NCBI RefSeq assembly: GCF_030398335.1
Contig: NZ_JAOAOP010000003.1
Coordinates: 1 to 64,000, forward strand
Length of the DNA stretch: 64,000 nucleotides
Direction of reading: 5' to 3'
Source: Aquibium sp. A9E412
Lineage (GTDB): Bacteria > Pseudomonadota > Alphaproteobacteria > Rhizobiales > Rhizobiaceae
In this document: piece after piece, positions 11,295 through 19,134 of the stretch
Layout of the letters: each line of letters starts with the position of its first letter
Numbering within the stretch: the stretch's first letter is position 1
Program-made: the position numbers and the translations under genes
Notes under the pieces: generated by a model
Seen by the model: only the letters and a program-made list of their open reading frames with translations
Told to the model about the DNA's origin: nothing
Databases searched by the model: none

Positions 11295-12548
11295 ATGGCG
11301 GCGCATTTCGACGAGGCCGAGCGACAGGATCCGGAGGCGCGCGAGCGGGCGCTGTTCGCGCGCCTGCCGGCGTTTCTGGCCGAAGCGACGGCCAAGGCGC
11401 CGGGGCTCGCCGCGTGGCTGTCCGGGCACGATCTGTCGGCCGTCGACAGCCGCGCCGCGCTCGCCCGCCTGCCGGTGCTGCGCAAGCAGACGCTGATGGA
11501 GCTGCAGGCCGAGCGCCCGCCCTTCGGCGGCTTCGTCGACCTCGACGCGCTGGCGGGCAGCCGGGTCTTCATGTCGCCGGGGCCGATCTTCGAGCCGCAG
11601 GGACCGGGCGCCGACCCCTGGCAGGCCGCCCGCGCGCTGCATGCCGCGGGCGTGCGCGCCGGCCAGCGCGTGCACAACGCCTTCGCCTACCACATGACGC
11701 CGGGCGGCTTCTTCCTCGACGAGGGCGCGCGGGCGCTCGGCTGCACGGTGTTTCCCGCCGGCGTCGGCAACACCGACCTGCAGGTCGACGCCGCGCTGGC
11801 GCTGCGGCCCGACGTCTTCTGCGGCACGCCCGACTTCCTCAAGGTGATGCTCGACCGCGCCGCCGAGCGCGGCCGGCCGCTCGACTGCTTCTCGCGCGGG
11901 CTGGTCTCCGGCGGCGCGCTGTTTCCCTCGCTGCGGACCGCCTATGCGCAGGCGGGCATCGCCGTCCTGCAGTGCTACGCCACGGCCGAGCTCGGCGTCG
12001 TCGCCTACGAGACGACGGCGCCGGACGGCGCGCCGGTCGCCGGCATGGTGCTCAACGAGGCGATGATCCTGGAGATCGTGCGTCCGGGCACCGACGATGC
12101 GGTGCCGGCGGGCGAGGTCGGCGAGGTGGTGGTCACCAGCCTCAACCCCGCCTACCCGATGGTGCGGCTGGGCACCGGCGACCTGTCGGCCGTGCTCGCC
12201 GGCCCGTCGCCCTGCGGCCGCACCAACACCCGCATCAAGGGCTGGATGGGCCGCGCCGACCAGCGCACCAAGGTGCGCGGCATGTTCGTCGACCCGCGCC
12301 AGGTGGCCGAGGTGGTGGCGCGCCATGCCGGCATCGCGCGCGCCCGCCTGGTGGTGACGCGCGAGGGCGAGCGCGATCTCATGACGCTGACCGTCGAGCC
12401 GGTCGCCGGCGAGGCCCCCGACACCGCCGCCATCGAGGCGACGCTGCGCGACGTGACCAAGCTCGGCGGCCGCGTCGCGGTGGCCGAGGCCGGCACGCTG
12501 CCGAACGACGGCAAGGTGATCGCCGACGAGCGCGACTACCAGCGCTGA
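11295..12548 (+). CDS. PaaK-like AMP-dependent acyl-CoA ligase family protein
   Basis: 417 aa, shaped like phenylacetate-CoA ligases: an N-terminal region with LPVLRKQTLMELQ, central YATAELGVVAYE, then RLGTGDLSAV near residue 293 and the C-terminal lid domain with KGWMGRADQRTKVRGMFVDP. The usual P-loop SSGTTG is not evident; at its place stands MSPGPIFEP. The substrate and even activity are therefore uncertain. ATG 11295 follows AAGGGGGGAGC. Neighbours (omp10, ushA) give no pathway. Such genes are widely labelled AMP-binding or phenylacetate-CoA ligase in this order; I only assert the fold. Confidence 0.75.
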   Translation: MAAHFDEAERQDPEARERALFARLPAFLAEATAKAPGLAAWLSGHDLSAVDSRAALARLPVLRKQTLMELQAERPPFGGFVDLDALAGSRVFMSPGPIFEPQGPGADPWQAARALHAAGVRAGQRVHNAFAYHMTPGGFFLDEGARALGCTVFPAGVGNTDLQVDAALALRPDVFCGTPDFLKVMLDRAAERGRPLDCFSRGLVSGGALFPSLRTAYAQAGIAVLQCYATAELGVVAYETTAPDGAPVAGMVLNEAMILEIVRPGTDDAVPAGEVGEVVVTSLNPAYPMVRLGTGDLSAVLAGPSPCGRTNTRIKGWMGRADQRTKVRGMFVDPRQVAEVVARHAGIARARLVVTREGERDLMTLTVEPVAGEAPDTAAIEATLRDVTKLGGRVAVAEAGTLPNDGKVIADERDYQR

Positions 12549-12707
12549 GCGGTCCGTCCGGCCCGCCGGCCCCGCCATTCTCCGCTTGCATCCGCCCGTT
12601 GCGGGTGGAAACATGCCTGCCAGACCGTCGCAACACGGCCGACACAGAAGGGCGCTAGACCCTGCGGGACACGAAGCACCCCGTCGAGACCTCTCGGGAG
12701 AACACAG

Positions 12708-15128
12708 ATGAAGAGACCCGCCGCCATCCTCGCGCTGTCCGCCTCCGCCCTGGCGCTGACGGCGACCACCGCGCTGGCCGAGTACGCGCTCAACATCCTG
12801 CACATCAACGACTGGCACAGCCGCATCGAGTCGATCAACAAGTACGATTCCACCTGCTCGGCCGAGGACGAGGCCGAGGGCGCCTGCTTCGGCGGCGCGG
12901 CCCGCCTGGTCACCGCCGTGCGCGAGCAGCGCCAGGCGATGGACGGCGACAATCTGCTTTTCCTCAACGCCGGCGACAATTTCCAGGGCTCGCTGTTCTA
13001 CACCACCTACAAGGGCGCGGTGGAGGCCGAGTTCCTCAACCTGATGGGCACCGACGCCATGGCCGTCGGCAACCACGAGTTCGACGACGGCGAGGACGGA
13101 TTGGCGACCTTCCTCGACGCGGCCGAGTTCCCCGTGCTCAGCGCCAACGTGGCGGCCAAGCCGGACTCCAGCCTCGGCGACCGGGTCAAGGCCTATGTCG
13201 TGATGGAGGTCGGCGGCGAGCGGATCGCCATCGTCGGCGCGGTGGCCAACGACACCGCCGAGCTGTCGTCGCCGGGCGACAATGTCGACATCACCGACGA
13301 TGTCGAGGAGACGACCCGGGCGGTCGAGGCCGCGACCGCCGAAGGCGTCGACAAGGTGATCGCGCTCACCCATGTCGGCTATCCGCGCGACCTGGCGGCG
13401 ATCGCCCGCATTCCCGGCGTCGACGTGGTGGTCGGCGGCCACTCCCACACGCTGCTGTCGAACACCGTCGAGGGCGCGGCCGGTCCCTACCCGACCATGG
13501 TCGACAACCCCGAGGGCTACCAGGTGCCGGTCGTGCAGGCGGGCTCCTACTCCAAGTATCTCGGCAAGCTCAACGTGGTGTTCGACGACGCCGGCCGCGT
13601 CGTCGAGGCGAGCGGCGAGCCGCTGCTGCTCGACGCCTCGGTCGAGCCCGACCCGCAGGTCGCCGCGCGCATCGCCGAGCTCGGCGCGCCGATCGAGGAG
13701 CTGAAGTCGAAACCCGTTTCCGAGACGACCGCGGCGATCGACGGCAGCCGCGAGAGCTGCCGCGCCGGCGAGTGCGCGATGGGCAACCTCGTCGCCGAGG
13801 CGATGCTCGAGCGCGTCCGCGACCAGGGCATCGACATCGCCATCCAGAACGGCGGCGGCCTGCGCGCCTCGATCGACGCCGGCGAGATCACCATGGGCGA
13901 GGTGCTGGCGGTGCTGCCGTTCCAGAACACGCTCGCCGCCTTCCAGCTCAAGGGCCGCGACATCAGGCAGTCGCTGGAGAACGGCGTCAGCGCCATCGAG
14001 GACGGCGCCGGCCGCTTCCCGCAGGTCGCCGGCCTGCGCTACAGCTTCGACCCCGCCGGCACGCCGAACGAGAACCGCATCACCGCCGTCGAGGTGCGTG
14101 AGGACGGCGCCTGGGTGCCGCTCGATCCCGAGGCGACCTACGGCGTGGTGTCGAACAACTTCATGCGCGGCGGCGGCGACGGCTACGGCCTGTTCGCCTC
14201 GAACGCCGAGAACGCCTATGACTACGGCCCCGGCCTCGAGCAGGTGGTGGCCGACTATCTCGCCGACAACCGCCCCTACACGCCCGCGACCGACGGCCGC
14301 ATCACCGAGGTCGCGGCGACGGACGCGGCGCCGGCCGCCGACGGCGAGGCGGCGATGCCGGCCGACGACGCGGCCGCCGAGCCGGCCACGCCGGAGCTGC
14401 CCGAGATGTCGAAGACGCTGGCGAGCGAGCCGCCGCCCGCCCCAGCCGAGGATGCCGCGGCCGAGGACGGCGTCGCGATGGACGAGGCGATGGCCGACGG
14501 CGAGTCGATCGCCGAGGAGCCGACCGCCGACGAGCCTGCCGACGGCGCGACCATGGCCGAGGATGCCGCTGCCGAGGAGCCGATGGCCGAGGACGCGGCC
14601 GCCGGCGAGCCGATGGCCGACGACGCCATGGACGAGGCCATGGCCGACGGCGAATCCATCGCCGAGGAGCCGACCGCCGACGAACCCGCCGACGGCGCGA
14701 CCATGGCCGAGGACGCGGCCGCCGGCGAGCCGATGGCCGACGACGCCATGGACGAGGCCATGGCCGATGGCGAATCCATCGCCGAGGAGCCGACCGCCGA
14801 CGAACCCGCCGACGGCGCGACCATGGCCGAGGATGCCGCTGCCGAGGAGCCGATGGCCGAGGACGCGATGGCGGACGAGGCCATGCAGGACGAGCAGCCG
14901 GCCGCCGACGACGCCGCGCAAGGCGAGAGCATGGACGCCGGCGCCATGGAGGGCGAGGCGATGGCGGGCGAGAAGCGGCATGTCGTCGTGGCCGGCGACA
15001 ACTACTGGAACCTGGCCCGCACCTACTATGACGACCCGGGCCGCTGGCGCGACATCGCCGAGGCCAACCCGGACATGCCGCCGAACGCGCTGCGCGTCGG
15101 CGCGGAGCTGGTGATTCCCGCCAACTGA
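12708..15128 (+). CDS. Periplasmic UshA-type 5'-nucleotidase/metallophosphatase with repeat linker and LysM domain
   Basis: 806 aa. A signal peptide (1-24, TALA cut) is followed by a calcineurin-like metallophosphatase domain with H32, D35 and H37 in LHINDWHS, NAGDNFQG and GNHEFDDG, then GGHSHT. Next is the 5'-nucleotidase C-terminal domain (about 340-540: QNGGGLRASID, VLPFQNTLAAFQLKG, VVSNNFMRGGGDGY). A very acidic Ala/Glu/Asp-rich linker (about 545-750) with 40-residue tandem repeats leads to a C-terminal LysM domain (about 756-806, VVVAGDNYWNLARTYYDD). It should hydrolyse nucleotides or sugar nucleotides in the periplasm while held to peptidoglycan by LysM. That combination is unusual. ATG 12708 follows GGGAGAACACAG. 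Confidence 0.9.
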   Translation: MKRPAAILALSASALALTATTALAEYALNILHINDWHSRIESINKYDSTCSAEDEAEGACFGGAARLVTAVREQRQAMDGDNLLFLNAGDNFQGSLFYTTYKGAVEAEFLNLMGTDAMAVGNHEFDDGEDGLATFLDAAEFPVLSANVAAKPDSSLGDRVKAYVVMEVGGERIAIVGAVANDTAELSSPGDNVDITDDVEETTRAVEAATAEGVDKVIALTHVGYPRDLAAIARIPGVDVVVGGHSHTLLSNTVEGAAGPYPTMVDNPEGYQVPVVQAGSYSKYLGKLNVVFDDAGRVVEASGEPLLLDASVEPDPQVAARIAELGAPIEELKSKPVSETTAAIDGSRESCRAGECAMGNLVAEAMLERVRDQGIDIAIQNGGGLRASIDAGEITMGEVLAVLPFQNTLAAFQLKGRDIRQSLENGVSAIEDGAGRFPQVAGLRYSFDPAGTPNENRITAVEVREDGAWVPLDPEATYGVVSNNFMRGGGDGYGLFASNAENAYDYGPGLEQVVADYLADNRPYTPATDGRITEVAATDAAPAADGEAAMPADDAAAEPATPELPEMSKTLASEPPPAPAEDAAAEDGVAMDEAMADGESIAEEPTADEPADGATMAEDAAAEEPMAEDAAAGEPMADDAMDEAMADGESIAEEPTADEPADGATMAEDAAAGEPMADDAMDEAMADGESIAEEPTADEPADGATMAEDAAAEEPMAEDAMADEAMQDEQPAADDAAQGESMDAGAMEGEAMAGEKRHVVVAGDNYWNLARTYYDDPGRWRDIAEANPDMPPNALRVGAELVIPAN
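14488..14880 (+). repeat. 120-bp in-frame tandem repeats in the nucleotidase linker
   Basis: Three units beginning MADGESIAEEPTADEPADG. Units at 14641-14760 and from 14761 are nearly identical at DNA level with an exact 120-bp period; the first unit carries a short extra segment (AEEPMAEDAA). The repeats encode 40 residues each, dominated by Ala, Glu, Asp and Met. Near-identity including third codon positions suggests recent duplication or recombination, so copy number may vary between strains. Confidence 0.9.
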
Positions 15129-15146
15129 GCGCGGTCCGTCCGACAC

Positions 15147-15175
15147 GGCCCGTCCGGCAAGCGGCCGGACGGGCC
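15147..15175 (+). terminator. Hairpin terminator after the nucleotidase gene
   Basis: A perfect 12-bp inverted repeat (15147-15158 with 15164-15175) around a 5-base loop starts 19 bp after the stop codon and is followed by TTCGCC. The T-run is weak, but position and stability fit transcription termination before hemH. Confidence 0.6.
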
Positions 15176-15277
15176 TTCGCCTGCCCGCGCGCGGCGCGCC
15201 GCCGCACCTGCGGCCACCCGTTGCATTGAAATCGCCGGGACCTTCGCTAGTTTCGCGGTGCGCGCAGGAGTTCCCGC

Positions 15278-16342
15278 ATGACCCTTTCCACCCCCATCAA
15301 GGCCGACGCGGCCAAGGCGATCGGCCCGCTGCCGGGCGGCCATCCGGCCGTGCGCATCGGCAAGGTCGGCGTTCTGCTGGTCAATCTCGGCACGCCCGAC
15401 GGCACCGACTTCGCGCCGATGCGGCGCTACCTCAAGGAGTTTCTCTCCGACCGCCGGGTGATCGAGTGGCCGCGCGCGCTGTGGTACCCGATCCTCTACG
15501 GCATCGTGCTCAACACGCGGCCGCAGAAGTCGGGCGCCGCCTACGCCTCGATCTGGAACACCGAGCGCGACGAGTCGCCGCTGCGCACCTTCACCCGCGC
15601 CCAGGCCGACAAGCTGGCCGCCGCACTGGGCAACGAGGACCGGCTGGTCGTCGACTGGGCCATGCGCTACGGCAACCCGTCGATCGCGAGCGTGGCCGAC
15701 CGGATGATCGCGGCCGGCTGCGAGCGCATCGTCATGTTCCCGCTCTACCCGCAATATTCGGCGACGACGACGGCGACGGTGAACGACAAGTTCTTCGAGG
15801 CGCTGATGAAGCGGCGCTACATGCCGGCCGTGCGCACCGTGCCCTCCTATCACGACGAGCCGGTCTACATCGAGGCGCTGGCGCGCTCGATCGAAAGCCA
15901 TCTCGCCGGCCTCGACCACGAGCCGGAGGTGGTGATCGCCTCCTATCACGGCATCCCGCAGAGCTATTTCCGGCGCGGCGATCCCTATCACTGCCACTGC
16001 ATGAAGACCTCGCGTCTGCTGCGCGAGCGGCTCGGCTGGGACGAGGGCAGGCTGATGACCTGCTTCCAGTCGCGCTTCGGGCCGGAGGAATGGCTGCAGC
16101 CCTACACCGACAAGACGGTGGAGCAGCTCGCCCGCGACGGCGTGCGCTCGATCGCCGTGTTCAACCCGGGCTTCGTGTCCGACTGTCTGGAGACGCTGGA
16201 GGAGATCGCCGGCGAGGCGGGCGAGATCTTCCACGAGGCGGGCGGCCGGAACTTCAGCCACATCCCCTGCCTCAACGACAGCCCCGAAGGCATGGCGGTG
16301 ATCGAGACGCTGGTGCGCCGCGAGCTGTCCGGTTGGCTCTGA
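15278..16342 (+). CDS. hemH: Ferrochelatase
   Basis: 354 aa enzyme inserting ferrous iron into protoporphyrin IX, the last step of protoheme synthesis, at the inner face of the cytoplasmic membrane. Family landmarks are GVLLVNLGTPD near residue 30, FPLYPQYSATTT, and the catalytic-site H224 in ASYHGIPQSY. The stretch YHCHCMKTSRLLRERLGW and the late FNPGFVSDCLETLEEI complete the match. ATG 15278 is preceded by CAGGAG. The alpha/beta hydrolase gene follows after 8 bp. Confidence 0.96.
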   Translation: MTLSTPIKADAAKAIGPLPGGHPAVRIGKVGVLLVNLGTPDGTDFAPMRRYLKEFLSDRRVIEWPRALWYPILYGIVLNTRPQKSGAAYASIWNTERDESPLRTFTRAQADKLAAALGNEDRLVVDWAMRYGNPSIASVADRMIAAGCERIVMFPLYPQYSATTTATVNDKFFEALMKRRYMPAVRTVPSYHDEPVYIEALARSIESHLAGLDHEPEVVIASYHGIPQSYFRRGDPYHCHCMKTSRLLRERLGWDEGRLMTCFQSRFGPEEWLQPYTDKTVEQLARDGVRSIAVFNPGFVSDCLETLEEIAGEAGEIFHEAGGRNFSHIPCLNDSPEGMAVIETLVRRELSGWL

Positions 16343-16350
16343 GCGCGGCG

Positions 16351-17367
16351 GTGCTGACCAGGCTTGTCGCCGGCGCCGGCCTGGCCGTGGCCGGCTACCT
16401 CGCGGTGGCGCTGGCGCTCGTCGCCTCCTCCGCGCCGCCGCGCGCGGCCGGCCCGGCGGAGGGCGGGCTCGACTTCGCCGCGGCGCTGGCCGCCGATCTC
16501 GACGGGCTGCCGCCCCGCCTCACCTACGCCGCGCGCGACGGCACGGCCCTGCCCTACCGGCGCTACCCGTCCACCGGCGCGGCCGGCGGCCGCGCGCTCG
16601 TTCTCGTGCACGGCTCCGGCTGGCACGGCATGCAGTTCCACACGATGGCGCAGGCGATCGCCGGACGCGGCCTCGCCGACGTGGTGGTGCCCGACCTGCG
16701 CGGCCACGGCGCCACGCCGGCGCGGCGCGGCGACGTCGACCATATCGGCCAGCTCGAGGAGGACCTGGCGGACCTGATCGCGATGCTGCGCGAACGCGGC
16801 GCCGGCCCGGTGGTGCTCGGCGGCCACTCGTCGGGCGGCGGCCTCGTCGTGCGCTTCGCCGGCGGCGCCGAAGGCGGGGCGGCCGACGCCTTCGTGCTGA
16901 TGGCGCCGTTTCTCAGGCACGACGCGCCGACCACGCGGCCGAACTCCGGCGGCTGGGCGCGCCCCGCGGTGCGCCGCATCGTCGGCCTGTCGATGCTCAA
17001 CGCCGTCGGCATCACCGCGCTCAACCACCTGCCGGTGATCGGCTTCGCCATGCCGCGCGCCGTGCTCGACGGCCCGCTCGGCGACACCGCGACCACCGCC
17101 TACAGCCACCGGCTCAACGTGTCTTTCGCGCCGCGCGCCGACTACGCGTCCGACCTGGCGGCGCTCGACCGCCCCTTCCTGCTTCTGGCCGGGACCGACG
17201 ACGAGGCCTTCTTCGCCGCGCGCTACGAGCAGACCATCGCGCCGCACACCGACGCCGGCACCTACCGGCTGCTGCCGGGCGTCGGCCATCTCGGCCTGGT
17301 CGGCGATCCCGCCGCCATCGACGCGCTGGCCGGCTGGCTCGCCGCCCTGCCGGCCGGCGAGCGATGA
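16351..17367 (+). CDS. Membrane-anchored alpha/beta hydrolase (lysophospholipase-like)
   Basis: 338 aa. An N-terminal hydrophobic segment (about 4-25) acts as signal or anchor, then a serine-hydrolase fold: LVHGSGWHG oxyanion loop, nucleophile elbow GGHSSGGG, acid in LAGTDDEAF and histidine in GVGHLGL. Substrate unknown; the family includes monoacylglycerol lipases. Start choice is uncertain: GTG 16351 lies 8 bp after the hemH stop, and a TTG at 16333 would overlap hemH. The frame is also open far upstream through hemH, which I regard as chance in GC-rich DNA. Probably cotranscribed with hemH. Confidence 0.8.
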   Translation: MLTRLVAGAGLAVAGYLAVALALVASSAPPRAAGPAEGGLDFAAALAADLDGLPPRLTYAARDGTALPYRRYPSTGAAGGRALVLVHGSGWHGMQFHTMAQAIAGRGLADVVVPDLRGHGATPARRGDVDHIGQLEEDLADLIAMLRERGAGPVVLGGHSSGGGLVVRFAGGAEGGAADAFVLMAPFLRHDAPTTRPNSGGWARPAVRRIVGLSMLNAVGITALNHLPVIGFAMPRAVLDGPLGDTATTAYSHRLNVSFAPRADYASDLAALDRPFLLLAGTDDEAFFAARYEQTIAPHTDAGTYRLLPGVGHLGLVGDPAAIDALAGWLAALPAGER

Positions 17368-17495
17368 GGCCACAGGCTATCCACAGCCGCGCGATTGTGC
17401 GGGCACCGATTCCGGCTTAACTCTTCTTCGGGTCGCGGGCCCGCCGAGCCGGGCAGGATGCCGGGCGCGGGCGGCCGGCCGCTGGAGAACACGCC

Positions 17496-18452
17496 ATGTC
17501 CCTGACCGGTCTCGACATCCTCATTCCCGTTCTGGTCGTCCTCGTCCTGCTCATCCTGTTCGCCGGCATCAAGACCGTGCCGCAGGGTTTCAACTATACG
17601 GTGGAACGCTTCGGCCGCTACACCCGCACGCTGTCGCCCGGCCTCAACATGATCGTGCCGTTCATCGACCGCGTCGGCGCGCGCATGAACATGATGGAGC
17701 AGGTGCTCGACGTGCCGACCCAGGAGGTCATCACCCGCGACAACGCCACGGTGGCGGTCGACGGCGTCGCCTTCTACCAGGTGCTCGAGGCGCCGCAGGC
17801 CGCCTATCAGGTCTCCGGGCTGGAGAACGCCATCCTCAACCTGACGATGACCAACATCCGCTCGGTGATGGGCTCGATGGACCTCGACGAGCTGCTGTCC
17901 AACCGCGACGTCATCAACGAGCGGCTGCTGCGCATCGTCGACGAGGCGGCCAGCCCGTGGGGCATCAAGATGACCCGCGTCGAGATCAAGGACATCAACC
18001 CGCCGGCCAACCTGGTGGATTCGATGGCCCGCCAGATGATGGCCGAGCGCAACAAGCGCGCCCAGATCCTCGAGGCCGAGGGCCTCAAGCAGGCGCAGGT
18101 GCTGGAGGCCGAGGGCCGCAAGGAGGCCGCCTTCCGCGACGCCGAGGCGCGCGAGCGGCTGGCCGAGGCCGAGGCGCGCGCCACGCAGGCGGTGTCGGAG
18201 GCGATCGCGCGCGGCGACATGCAGGCGATCAACTACTTCGTGGCGCAGAAATACACCGAGGCGCTGGCCGCGATCGGCTCGGCGACCAACAACAAGGTGG
18301 TGCTGATGCCGTTCGAGGCGTCGTCGCTGATCGGCTCGCTCGGCGGCATCGGCGCCATCGCCCGCGAGGTGTTCGGCGAGGGCGAGACGCGCGCGCCGGC
18401 GCGGCCCACGTCGCCGGCGCGGCCGCCGCAGACCGGCCCGGCCGGCGGCTGA
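17496..18452 (+). CDS. qmcA: SPFH/Band 7 membrane protein (QmcA/stomatin-like)
   Basis: 318 aa. One N-terminal membrane helix (about 7-27), then the SPFH domain beginning [24 protein letters not shown], and a long Ala/Glu/Arg-rich coiled coil (about 180-245) typical of stomatin and QmcA. These proteins form ring-like membrane scaffolds and are thought to influence FtsH-type proteolysis and membrane microdomains. The NfeD gene follows after 16 bp, the standard partnership for this family. ATG 17496 follows GGAGAACACGCC. Confidence 0.93.
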   Translation: MSLTGLDILIPVLVVLVLLILFAGIKTVPQGFNYTVERFGRYTRTLSPGLNMIVPFIDRVGARMNMMEQVLDVPTQEVITRDNATVAVDGVAFYQVLEAPQAAYQVSGLENAILNLTMTNIRSVMGSMDLDELLSNRDVINERLLRIVDEAASPWGIKMTRVEIKDINPPANLVDSMARQMMAERNKRAQILEAEGLKQAQVLEAEGRKEAAFRDAEARERLAEAEARATQAVSEAIARGDMQAINYFVAQKYTEALAAIGSATNNKVVLMPFEASSLIGSLGGIGAIAREVFGEGETRAPARPTSPARPPQTGPAGG

Positions 18453-18468
18453 GCCGGGAGCGACCGCC

Positions 18469-18930
18469 ATGCTGGAGCGCATCTTCACCGAGCTCGGACC
18501 GTGGAACTGGATGGTGCTCGGCTTCGCGCTGCTCGCGCTGGAGATCCTGGTGCCGGGCATCTTCCTCTTGTGGATCGGCATCGCCGCCATTCTCACCGGG
18601 GCGCTGTCGCTGCAGCTCTGGGGCTTCGACTTCTGGGGCTGGCAGGCGCAGGTGCTCACCTTCCTGGCGCTGGCGCTCGCCTCCGCGCTGGTCGGCCGGC
18701 TCATCATGCGCCGCGCCGCGCAGGAGGAGACCGACCAGCCGCTGCTCAACCGCCGCGCCGAGCAGCTCGTCGGCCGCACCGCGACGCTGGACGAGCCGAT
18801 CACCGACGGCTACGGCCGCATCCGCCTCGGCGACACGACATGGCGGGTGAGCGGCCCCGACCTGCCGGCCGGCACCCGCGTGCGCGTCGCGGCGGCGAGC
18901 GGCGCGCGGCTCACCGTCGAGAAGGCGTGA
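18469..18930 (+). CDS. NfeD-family membrane protein
   Basis: 153 aa. Three hydrophobic segments (about 10-30, 33-50 and 58-80) precede a C-terminal OB-fold domain (about 95-153: LVGRTATLDEPI, GRIRLGDTTWRV). This is the short NfeD form that pairs with QmcA-type SPFH proteins. It probably assists assembly of the SPFH scaffold, with no catalytic motif. ATG 18469 follows GGGAGCGACC. It is the last gene of the qmcA operon; a copy of the dispersed repeat follows. Confidence 0.92.
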   Translation: MLERIFTELGPWNWMVLGFALLALEILVPGIFLLWIGIAAILTGALSLQLWGFDFWGWQAQVLTFLALALASALVGRLIMRRAAQEETDQPLLNRRAEQLVGRTATLDEPITDGYGRIRLGDTTWRVSGPDLPAGTRVRVAAASGARLTVEKA

Positions 18931-18947
18931 CCGCGCCACCCGACGCG

Positions 18948-19052
18948 CTCGCAAGCCGTCCCGCTCCTCGCGGGATCGCGGATCGGCTCCAGCGCGTCGT
19001 CGCCACGCGTTCGGCGCCGGCGAGCCGGGTCCCGCGTCGCGCCAAAACGCTC
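18948..19052 (-). repeat. Dispersed intergenic repeat, copy 2 (reverse orientation)
   Basis: Read on the minus strand, this stretch contains GGAGCCGATCCGCGATCCCG and ends GCGGGACGGCT, matching the 25583-25617 arm (GGAGCCGATCTGCGATTCCG, ending GCAGATCGGCT) with only a few differences. It also carries the GCGT(C/G) block before it. It lies wholly between nfeD and the beta-barrel gene. Confidence 0.6.
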
Positions 19053-19067
19053 TAACCACCCGTTAAC
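19052..19067 (+). promoter_or_regulatory. CtrA-like box upstream of the beta-barrel gene
   Basis: CTAA at 19052-19055, seven bases, then TTAACC at 19063-19068, matching TTAA-N7-TTAAC at all but one position. It lies about 70-85 bp before the start codon at 19135, a sensible place for an activator. Regulation by CtrA is inferred. Confidence 0.5.
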
Positions 19068-19134
19068 CATCGCCGTTTACGGTTCGGTAAGGCCGTCCTC
19101 GCGACGGCCGCGCTTTCAACCGGCCGGGACGACG

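Noticed and set aside
14488-14880. Possible CRISPR array
   Set aside because: The 120-bp units are adjacent, in frame and coding; no spacers lie between them.
15226-17367. 713-codon frame joining the hemH region to the hydrolase
   Set aside because: The first 370 codons are an out-of-frame reading of hemH. The hydrolase similarity starts only after the hemH stop, so I start the gene at 16351.
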